A DNA stretch of 64,000 nucleotides from Lamellibrachia columna (Eukaryota > Annelida > Polychaeta > Sabellida > Siboglinidae). Positions 55,499 through 64,000 of the stretch are shown piece after piece. How positions within the stretch are numbered: the first letter of the stretch is position 1; each line of letters opens with the position of its first letter. The position numbers and the translations under genes were made by a program. The notes below the pieces were generated by a model, which did not search any database, was not told the DNA's origin, and was given only the letters and a program-made list of their open reading frames with translations. The DNA lies in the NCBI GenBank assembly GCA_963662155.1, contig OY759266.1:57173010-57237009 (forward strand), given 5' to 3'.

Positions 55499-57524
55499 AA
55501 AATTAAAAAGACGACATTGCATCTACCTACCAGAGGCAAGCCATTTATGATGGCTCTCCGTTTAAAAATCTCAGCGCTTGAGGATAGAAACTATTGTTAA
55601 ATCGCGTCGTTTTAGTTTTTATGCTACGGTAGCGCTTACCGGAGGGAAGGAGTTCAAAGAGATGGTTGGCTGGATGATATTCGTCTTGTACAATGCGCTT
55701 GGATTTGCGCAAACTGCGAGATAGATAAAGAGATCTGATGGACGGCATATTTAACCCGATTAGTTTAGAGGCGTACTTGACGACTGATTCAATTTGATTA
55801 ATTTCATCTTGGCTGGCGCGACCAAACCAGACAGTGATAGAAAATGACAAGACACTTTCAATAACTGCGCGGTAGAAACGTGTTAATATTGCTTGAGATA
55901 AGCCGAATCGTTTGAGGTGTCTAAGGAAGTACATGCGTTTTTGTGCTTTTTTAATGATGCCAATCGTGTTATTACACCAGGAAAGATCTTTAGAAATAGT
56001 CGAACCCAAAAATGTTACAGAGTCGGCTTGTAAAACTTCAGTACCGTCAATGACAAGGGGGTGGATGGGTGTTTTCTTTTTGCGAAAATCAATGATCATT
56101 TCCTTCGTTTTGGATATGTTTAGTACCAGGTTGTTGTTCTTACACCAGCCGACCAGTCTTTGAACTTCCTCTCTATACACAGACTCGTTAGCATTGTTGA
56201 CACAGCCAATTACAGTGGTGTCATCCGAGAACTTAACCACGCGAACAGATTGGTTACCAGATACACAGTCGTTTGTAAAGAGAGTGAAAAGGAAAGGAGA
56301 AAGCACGCAGCCTTGTGGGGCACCAGTGTTAAGAATAACAGTTTTGGAGAGAGAGTTTTTGACCTTGACAGATTGAGGCCTGTGAAGAAGAAAGTTGAGA
56401 GTCCAGTGACATATGGCAGGATGCACATTCAGAGATACAAGTTTATCAAACAACTTCACAGGAATTATGGTGTTAAAGGCCGAGCTAAAGTCCATGAAAA
56501 GAATCCTCGCATAAGTGCTCGGTTGTTCCAGGTGATTCATAACATAATGTAAACCTAAGGCAACTGCATCGTCCACAGATCTGTTAGTTTGATAAGCAAA
56601 CTGGTGAGGATCCAATAGACCGGCCGTGGAAGATTTCAGATAACGGAGCATAATATGTTCGAAAACTTTCATCGCAACTGAGGTAAGTGCCACTGGACGG
56701 TAATCGTTCATGGTAGAGACTTTAGCCTTCTTGGGAATAGGTATAATCACAGAAGTTTTAAAACACGTTGGAACTATGCACTGTTGTAAAGATGAATTGT
56801 AGATGTCAGCGAATACTGGAGCAAGCTGATCGGCACAATTCTTGAATGTATATGATGAGATGTTATCAGGACCCGAAGCCTTGCGCGTACTCAGTCGCTT
56901 GAACAATGTCCGCACGTCAGCAACGTTAACGGTGAAAGGCGGCGACAGCGGAGTGTCTGTGGGTAGGGGGCGCTGTTCCGGCGATGTGTTTAACTTGTCA
57001 AATCTGCTGTAGAAGTCGTTTAGTTGGTCGGGGAAGGACGGATCGGCGTTGTAAATGGCTGAAGCGCTTGGTTTATACTGTGTAATTTGACGTAACCCTT
57101 GCCATACAGATCTGGTGTTGTTGGAAGCAAATTGGTTTTCAAGTTTGCGTTTGTATTTGTACTTGGCCGAACTAATCGCCTTGCGCACTGCGTACTTGGC
57201 TCTCCGAAATTCTTCCATGTTGTCGCTAATGAACGCTGAGTTTTTCATGGCTAGCTTCTGTTTAATGTCCCTGGTAAACCATGGTTTGTCGTTGCCATAT
57301 ACTGTAACTAACTTACTTTCGTAGCAGGTTTCTTCACACCAGCTGATGTAGGCAGTAACTGTGTCAGTGTACGCGTCGAGGTCGTGGCAGGAATCTTTAA
57401 ACATTTGCCAGTCCGTGCTGTCAAGGCAAGCTTTCAAAGCAATCGTTGAGTCAGCAGTCCGCTTTCTCACTGTCTTGGTGGTCGGTTTTATTGTTTTTAA
57501 CTTCTGACGGTATGTAGGAATCAA
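55235..57524 (-). mobile_element. LINE-C (L2/CR1/Rex-like), 5'-truncated, with open reverse transcriptase
   Basis: The - strand frame 57524-55545 is open for 659 codons. The linker after the endonuclease comes first (WFTRDIKQKLAMKNSAF, SVWQGLRQITQYKPS, LNDFYSRFDKLN). Then RT: RKASGPDNISSYTFKNCADQ, IIPIPKKAKVSTMNDYRPVA, motif A FMDFSSAFNTI, GAPQGCVLSPFLF, motif C KFSDDTTVIG (FSDD in place of FADD), LVLNISKTKEMIIDFRKKK, LGSTISKDLSW, then the thumb to YPQALRFLNG. The endonuclease domain is absent: a stop lies just upstream, and the first codon of the frame is TTG. The 3' UTR ends in (ATCTT)n at 55235-55262. RT-wise the best preserved mobile element here, but unable to move by itself. Confidence 0.92.
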
Positions 57525-57543
57525 TACGGTATGTAGGAATCAA
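57504..57543. repeat. 18-19-bp direct duplication at the LINE-C 5' junction
   Basis: ACGGTATGTAGGAATCAAT occurs twice in tandem, exactly where the LINE-C homology starts. Confidence 0.85.
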
Positions 57544-57544
57544 T

Positions 57545-59364
57545 ATGTCCCACCGTTTAAACATGTCATTGTGCATCATTTTAAATACTGCTTGCGACGC
57601 CCCCTACAGGACATATTGTGGAGGAAAATTCGCCACGTCACGTGTCAGCGTCCTCTGCCGTCCCTGTTAATTATTAAACCGAGGTGAAGGCGTCCGCCGG
57701 ATTATCTCACCTTCTCCCTGCCTGCAGTTTCCATTCGTTAGTCGTCAAGCGGCAGCTCAAAATGTGACACCTGTCGCCATTACTGGGGGCAGCTGCTCCG
57801 ACAGTACGGGTATGTCGAAAGAGGAAATTACAAATGACTATTTTTGCATGGTCTCGTTTGACCTTTATCGCGTCCGTCGGATTCTAGCCACAGCAATTGC
57901 ATATATTAAACTTGCATAATCCATTTATGGACATATTTGCAGTTAAATTAGAACGATTTTTAATACGATAAGAAGAAAAATGGCGTCGAATGGAGTGCTC
58001 ATTCCATAGAATTGACCAATTTGTGTCATCTGTGTACTCCGTGACATCGCTTGTTCAGGTGGGATTAGTGGTAGTGAAAATGAATAATAAAAATTATGTT
58101 CTTGACAACATTCGAAACTCATCAAAACAGTATTACCGACATCGTTTGAAGTGAATAAAACACTGCAATTATCTGCTGTGTCGCCTACTGCGAAATAAAG
58201 AATGCATGAACCGGGCGTCTGGACACATCATCATTAGTCCACACATAAATTGTTCTGTAGCCGTCAAGCTTTAGGACACATGCGTCCGTAATCCAATAGG
58301 ACAAGTCCCAAACATATGACGGCTGCATATGTACTAAAACATGGCATGTATAAATGTTATGAGGACACATGCGACTGTTTTCACGGACACGAAAACAACT
58401 ATATTAGTCTACGGTGGGAACCACCATGGCTAAGGTATAAGGAGTGTCGCATAGGGATGGGGCGTCTTAGTGATCGTTACGTAACAATTAAAAATAAATA
58501 GTTTTGGTTCGTCTAGCTGTTGATATCGAACTGATAACCAACCCCCAAGGGGTTCATTACGTGCATCATTACACCTATTAAACGTACATAAACATAGATT
58601 TGATGTTATTATTTGTCATACAGTCCTATATTCTACCTGCGAACTACAAATCAATACAGACGTACAGCGAATATAAAAAAGATGTATGCGTAACAGGTGG
58701 GGTGGGTCGTTTTCAAAACGAACGTAGTTTTAGGGGAGGCTTCACAGGCCAGCGTTATGAAACGACACAAGGGGTGTGGTCTCACAAACTTCCAGAAACA
58801 TCGTGACGTACTTTATGGATAGCCCCAATAGTCTGAATGTTAAAGACAACAGCTCCCTCGTTCGAAATAACAGCCCCGGTGGGGAAATGTGTAAATATAT
58901 CCACTTCGCGGTATCGATCAAACCTTCAGTTGGCTACATCAGTGAAATGAGCTGGTATGTGGACGGTGCCAGACGATTGGAAAGGCGCCGCAATGAGACG
59001 GTCGGATAAGATCAATGTAGTTTGAGGGGATCGTTCAACAGAGTTGGTTGATTCGAAGGAATTCACACATGCATCTGGCACGGATCCCAAGTGGATGCTG
59101 AAACGTTAAATGACATATGGCGTTTGTCTAGCGAAGCCTTCTGGGGCTGGTGACTGGTGTCATGGGCAGAGTGAGCTTGTTTGTGGTAGTATTTGGGGGG
59201 GGGGGTTGAAGGGTGTTGTTTGTTGTGTACATTGCAGGAGTCTGGATGGGTGTTTGGTGCAGGTGGTGACGTTCATTGCGTAGGTATGTGGTGTACCGTA
59301 TTCTGAGGGTTTACGGGTCGAAATACTTCGAATGTGGGGCTAGTTTATATGTAGGTCAGCTCCA
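57545..59364. other. No gene recognised
   Basis: Frames of 60-77 codons at 58316-59009 match nothing I know; a poly-G run lies at 59193-59203. Confidence 0.5.
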
Positions 59365-60510
59365 CGGTACTTGTTTAGTGGGTCAGTTAGACAAATTAGC
59401 AAGGATGGTTTAACAAGATTTAACAAGATTGTCATCCCAAACAACAAGTTCCAGATGGCAAGTGGACAAGGAAGCCATTGGCTTATCGAGAGTCCAACAA
59501 TTTTCTCATCTATTTGTAAACCGTCTTTATCAGATATATGTCAATTCTATTTTTATACATATTAACACTACTAGCATTAACACAATCATTTGGCAATTTG
59601 TTCCATTCATTTATCACCCTCTGTGAGAAAGAGTACTTTCTCATGTCCAACCTACACTGCTCCTTAACTAATGCTGCTTTGTGTCCTCTGGTTCTACTGC
59701 TTTTTTAAGTTTGAAGAACATATTCCTATCAACATCCTCATAATCGTTCACTATTTTAACCACTTCTATTTGGTCTCCTCTTAGTCTCCTGGTCTCTAGT
59801 GTTGTCAAACCACATTGTAATAAGCGGCTTTCGTAACTAAGGTCTCTCAATTCTGGAATCAGTTTAGTTGTTCTTCGTTGTATTCTTTCTAGCTTGTCTA
59901 TGTCCTTTTTACGATACGGCCTCCATGCTTGTATACAATATTCCAAGTGTGGTGTAACTATTGCTTTGTACAGGGGTACTTGTTTATTGAGTCAGTTAGA
60001 CAGATTAGCAAGTGTGGTACTTGTTTAGTGGGTCAGTTAGACAGATTAGCAAGGATGGTACTTGTTTAGTGGGTCAGTTAGACAGATTAGCAAGGGTGGT
60101 ACTTGTTTAGTGGGTCAGTTAGACAGATTAGCAAGGATGGTACTTGTTTAGTGGGTCAGTTAGACAGATTAGAAAGGATGGTACTTGTTTGGTGGGTCAG
60201 TTAGACAGATTAAAAAGGATGGTACTTGTTTAGTGGGTCAGTTAGACAGATTAGAAAGGATGGTATTTGTTTAGTGGGTCAGTTAGACAGATTAGAAAGG
60301 ATGGTATTTGTTTAGTGGGTCAGTTAGACAGATTAGAAAGGATGGTATTTGTTTAGTGGGTCAGTTAGACAGATTAGAAAGGATGGTACTTGTTTAGTGG
60401 GTCAGTTAGACAGATTAGAAAGGATGGTATTTGTTTAGTGGGTCAGTTAGACAGATTAGAAAGGATGGTATTTGTTTAGTGGGTCAGTTAGACAGATTAG
60501 AAAGGATGGT
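59365..60510. repeat. 41-bp minisatellite, about 13-14 units, split by LINE-A
   Basis: Unit GGTACTTGTTTAGTGGGTCA plus GTTAGACAGATTAGCAAGGAT. One unit lies at 59366-59408, left of the LINE-A copy, and the rest at 59976-60510. Later units change GCAAGG to GAAAGG and TACTTG to TATTTG. Confidence 0.94.
59409..59979 (-). mobile_element. LINE-A copy inserted in the 41-bp minisatellite
   Basis: - strand frame 59946-59668: EYCIQAWRPYRKKDIDKLER, IQRRTTKLIPELRDLSYESR, GLTTLETRRLRGDQIEV. The 3' end runs through CCAATGGCTTCC and GCCATCTGGAACTTG to the tail AATCTTGTTAAATCTTGTTA at 59409. Close in sequence to the 47.5 kb copy, hence fairly young. It has one in-frame loss around EPEDTKQH. 5'-truncated inside the RT. 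Confidence 0.9.
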
Positions 60511-60681
60511 GTACTGGCAATGTATGGCTTAATACAACCATTATTACATCATATATCATATCAGCTATCATACAACACCGCTGATATATTACCGTGAACA
60601 ACATATCCTACTCATTTCAGTTTTTATTCGAATAATTCTAATTCATATTTTGACTATAGTCTACTTCAGGATGAGTGGAGT

Positions 60682-61045
60682 TTACTGGCTACGTAGGCCG
60701 CAGGAGAGACGGCTGAATTCGTTTATTGTTCCAGCTGGCACTTCAGGTTCACTGAGTGTGTTCCAATGAACTATTGTCTTTACAAAATAGGAAATTCTGA
60801 ATTGGTCTGTGTGGGCGGCAGGCACTATAAAGCTGGAGTTATTGTTTTGATGTTTTTCAACGATGTTTACAGTCATATAATCTGTAAAAAGTTTCGGCTT
60901 CACTCCTCTTTTGTTTGGTCTTTGGGAACGAAAATATTTATCAGGAGGTATGGCCGGCACAGTCCCATCGACTATTCTGAACAAGAATTTGAGGCGCTGG
61001 TGTCACCGTCGGCTTTGTAGACTGTTTAGTCCAAGGTCTGTAAGC
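60682..61045 (-). mobile_element. LINE-D fragment: C-terminal tail of a CR1/jockey-like RT
   Basis: On the - strand: LGLNSLQSRR, stop, HQRLKFLFRIVDGTVPAIPP, then DKYF, ..., and DQFRISYFVKTIVHWNTLSE. This is the LxxLxxRRxxxRLxxxYKIxxG...R.sFFprTIxxWNxLP ending of many animal LINEs. An internal stop shows decay. Confidence 0.75.
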
Positions 61046-61247
61046 GTAGTGGACACACACCCCTCGTGTCTTGAACGATAGTCGCCTTTATTTCAGATTA
61101 TTGAATTACTTATGTGTATGTCGCCAGAATGTTATCTTTATCAAGAGGCACGCTTCTGTAATTCCAACATTTATTATTCGGTTTGCTGTTAGCGCTGCGT
61201 CGATGATAATGCAAATGGCTCCGCAAACAGCGCCTCCTTGCGTCTAG
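61046..61247. other. No feature recognised
   Basis: Flank between the LINE-D fragment and the exon-like ORF. Confidence 0.4.
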
Positions 61248-61471
61248 TGGACACACTGGTCGGCAGCCGATTCGATGAAGTGTCAGTGTCGCTCACTGAC
61301 ACGGTATCGGCGGCTAAGCGCGCTCTGCGGACGTTGACAGTTGCACAGCCAAGAGAACGCCCTCAGTCTAGCAAGAGTCGATTCAACTTGGCGGATTTAG
61401 TGGGACTTGCGGGATCAAACAAGCGGAACACGCGTGGTCCAGGCAAACATGGGCAAGAGTTCTATCCACAG
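61248..61471 (+). CDS. Exon-like ORF of unknown gene
   Basis: Open from an AG at 61246-61247 (GCGTCTAG) to a strong donor CCACAG/GTAAGTCG at 61472. The frame (phase 0 at the donor) reads VDTLVGSRFDEVSVSLTDTV, SAAKRALRTLTVAQPRERPQ, SSKSRFNLADLVGLAGSNKR, NTRGPGKHGQEFYPQ. The LADLVGLAGSNKR...G..G piece faintly recalls the kinesin switch II region (DLAGSE..KRT...G), but the conserved glutamate and the upstream SSRSH motif are missing. Composition is GC-richer than the surroundings, like the receptor exons. No partner exon found in the window. Confidence 0.3.
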
Positions 61472-62094
61472 GTAAGTCGTTAGTGTATGATATATCTTCC
61501 AAAAGCGATGTGATATTAGTTTTTAGGGTGGCGACGCTTGACAACAGTAGTGTATCACTTGCACACGCAGCTGTTTTTGTTATCGACGTAAACATGCCCC
61601 TGCTTTGATTACATGTTAGGAACGCAATGAAACCGTCATGCTTTTGGGTGTATCTGAATGTTCTTATAGTATGTAGGCATGTCACCATTCTAGCCTCTGC
61701 TCTTCGTGCCCTTCTAGCTGAACACATTTCCCCAAAAAACCTTCTATATTATCATCCGAAGGAGCAAATATATTTGAAATCTAATACTCACAAGCATCTC
61801 TTTTCTCTCAAGACTGCACTAACTGAACGACCTTCCAAAACAAATCACCAATAAATTGTTCGCACAGTCTGTAAGAAACAATACAATTTTTCAAACACAG
61901 TGTTCATCTCCAACAAAGTTGAATGATGTTCAAACACTCAATTGATCATTCAATTTCAAAACTATGTTTCACTTGAGCCACTCCAGGCATCCTACACCAG
62001 GGAGGTGGCCACCACGGCGCAAAACCTACAACAACGTTGTATGGCGTTCCAATACGTTACTGACCAGTCAAGAAAAATTTTTTCACTGTAGCAC
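61472..62094. other. No gene recognised
   Basis: Small ORFs at 61627-61854 and 61964-62413 are unassigned. Confidence 0.5.
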
Positions 62095-62226
62095 GTCCAT
62101 GCAGGGGTGTTCCCAGGAATTTTTCCAGGGAGGGGGAAGAAATATATGTCTGAAAAAATTCCAGATCCAGATGCAGGGGGCAAGTGCCCCCCTTTACCCC
62201 CCCCCCGGAGGATGCCCATGCGTCCA
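62095..62226. mobile_element. MITE-like block with a CAGGGGTGTTCCCAGGAA end
   Basis: Starts GCAGGGGTGTTCCCAGGAAT and runs through a G-rich, then C-rich region to CCCCCCCCGGAGGATGCCCA. It resembles the widespread hAT-derived MITEs that start CAGGGGCG(G/T)..CCAGGATTTTT in marine invertebrates. The opposite terminus is unclear. Confidence 0.35.
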
Positions 62227-62253
62227 AGGGTTTATCAGCATTCGTAGGACACC

Positions 62254-62340
62254 GAGTTGCGGTATAACCCCAACAACTGTAACTTGCGGTATAATCCCTA
62301 TAAATGTAACTTGGGGTATAACCCCGATTAATGTAACGGC
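62254..62340. repeat. About 30-bp tandem repeat, three units
   Basis: Unit like TGTAACTTGCGGTATAACCC plus CAACAAC/TATAAA, degenerate. A short TGTTGGG repeat follows at 62614-62645. Confidence 0.8.
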
Positions 62341-62645
62341 AGCGATATGTTGTGTCCGGGCATTAACTCTTACAGAGGAAGTGACGTATACAAATGTTGT
62401 CTTTCGGTTATAAACAAGTTTTACGTTGTGATGGGTCGACATTTGCTGGTATGTATGTATGTTTCCTTGGATTTGCAATAATGTGTAATTCTACTGGTTA
62501 AATATTCCATTTAATTGCATTACTCACTGGTTATTAACGCAAGGAATGTAATATTTGACAAAGTGTGCGGCGAAGTAGTAAATGTAAGTTTCAGTCGTTG
62601 GCTCATGACGGCCTGTTGGGTGTTGGGTGTTGGGTGTTGGGTGTT

Positions 62646-63284
62646 CATACGTTGCTCTTATAGAAGTTGTAAATACATAATTATTGCAACATACGGTACT
62701 AATACTACGGATATGTTTATATTAAAACCCAATTAGTTAAAGGAAAATAGCAAAATCAATGTTCATCCAAATTACATTGCTGATTAGATATATCGTTATT
62801 TGAAGAAAAAAAAAGTAGTATTTACACTTTCTGAATGCGTTAATGAAATTATTGCTACATGCATAGAATATTAAACTATAATTAATTACAGATTGCCTTT
62901 GGTTGGATGGGATTATTGTTCTATGAGTTTTCTAACCTAATCGGCAACAGTACTGACATTGGAGAGCATTATTTAGCACGTGCGTGGATGACCTTCCGCC
63001 CTCAGTGAATACATCTCGTAAATCAACTACAAATTGCTGGTTTATTTACATATGTAATTGCTTCATAACAACATATCCAGTGCCGGAGAATAGGCCTACT
63101 TCTCAACGGAGACCATATCCCGATATGAAAATCCCTTTTCTTTAATTGAGGATACACATTCATTACCAAGTCCGTGATTATAAACAGTTGAGGAGTTAAA
63201 ATTGCGATATGCAAATAAATGTAACTTCCGAAAAGGTAATGAAAATGAAGAAAACTGGAGAATAAATCACATGGAGTTATCACC
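62646..63284. other. No gene recognised
   Basis: AT-rich; the - strand ORF 63451-63023 is the shadow of the LINE-B frame at its left end and unassigned beyond. Confidence 0.5.
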
Positions 63285-64000
63285 CTTGATTTCTTGGGAT
63301 AAGGGGTCTTCCACTCAAATGGTTCAAGAGCTATCTCACAAATAGGAAACAATATGTTATTTGTAATAACAGTACTTCGCTTCCCCGTGATATTACGTCT
63401 GGTGTCCCACAAGGGTCTGTCCTTGGTCCGCCATTGTTTATTTTTATACAAACGATCTACCTTTCTGTCTAAACAAGAGTAAATCCATATTATTTGCGGA
63501 TGACACCGCCGTGTACATGAGTGGAAAACATATTAATGATCTATACAAAAACATCAACAAAGAACTCGAGGTCTTACCTGATTGGTTTCACGCAAACAAT
63601 CTTTAAATGTATCTGAGACAAAATATATATGTTATTTTCTAGATCCCAAAGGAAAACATACCATAATTGAGCCAACGCATTTATTAAATTTCTAGTCGTC
63701 TATATTGACGAAAGACTTGATTGGCACGAACACATAAATGCATGCAGAAAAAACTTAACAAGTGTTTTATATGCAATAAATAAAGTGAACGACTTTCTTC
63801 CAGTTGCCTCCCTAAAACTAATTTATTACACTTTAGTTTTTCTCTACCTGACATACGGAATAATGATGTGGGTATCTACATATAAAGTCCACACTACAAC
63901 ATTGTTTATCATGCAAACTAAAATTGTTCGTGCTATTCTTCAAACAAGCTTCCACGAACACCCTCACCCCTTCTTTACACACTTAAATTTACTAAAATTG
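63285..64000 (+). mobile_element. LINE-B copy: reverse transcriptase core, runs off the right edge
   Basis: In broken frames: GIRGLPLKWFKSYLTNRKQY, VICNNSTSLPRDITSGVPQG then SVLGPPLFIF (motif B), a frameshift near 63.44 kb, YTNDLPFCLNKSKSILFADD (catalytic FADD), VYMSGKHINDLYKNINKELE, then after another shift YIDERLDWHEHI, ASLKLIYYTLVFLYLTYGIM. Jockey/CR1-type LINE, pseudogene. It overlaps the C-terminal region also found at 11.2-11.6 kb. Confidence 0.88.

Overview
This window is eukaryotic, almost certainly from an invertebrate animal. It holds a spliced G-protein-coupled receptor gene with metazoan introns, several LINE families of the CR1/L2/RTE-like kind, Ty3/gypsy elements, and very many micro- and minisatellites. 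There is no operon structure, CRISPR array or recognisable prokaryotic gene. A lophotrochozoan such as a mollusc would fit, but the sequence alone does not fix the phylum.

The only complete host gene I can support is a rhodopsin-class neuropeptide receptor on the + strand, about 4.3-21.5 kb. It has five coding exons (4316-4691, 17710-17809, 18675-18831, 19657-20060, 21350-21494). All four introns have GT..AG ends and compatible phases, giving 393 residues with all seven membrane segments. Intron 1 (13 kb) is filled with repeats and transposon remains. Intron 3 (825 bp) carries a (GCC)50 tract and a 28-bp minisatellite. The start codon sits at the edge of a 44-bp tandem repeat in the 5' leader.

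From 21.5 to 31.9 kb there is mostly unassigned sequence, with short repeats and one weak transposase-like fragment (about 29.0-29.6 kb). From 31.9 to 39.0 kb two decayed Ty3/gypsy elements lie tail to tail. The + strand copy has an LTR, a tRNA-Ser-type primer site and a heavily deleted pol. The - strand copy keeps zinc-knuckle, protease, RT, RNase H and integrase remnants. Three in-frame minisatellites have grown inside these pol sequences: an 8-residue unit x68, a 5-residue unit x21 and a 7-residue unit x16.

From 39 to 55 kb the sequence is dominated by minisatellites (51, 30, 82, 41, 28 and 39 bp units), long TG/TA/TGCG tracts and LINE fragments. At 55.2-57.5 kb lies a 5'-truncated LINE with a 659-codon open reverse transcriptase. 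The last 7 kb holds a 41-bp minisatellite interrupted by a LINE, two more LINE fragments (one running off the right edge) and one orphan exon-like ORF with a good splice donor.

Five LINE-A copies (1-195, 15.7, 17.9, 47.5 and 59.4 kb) are all on the - strand, and three of them end in the same 3' tail. No tRNA or rRNA gene was recognised.
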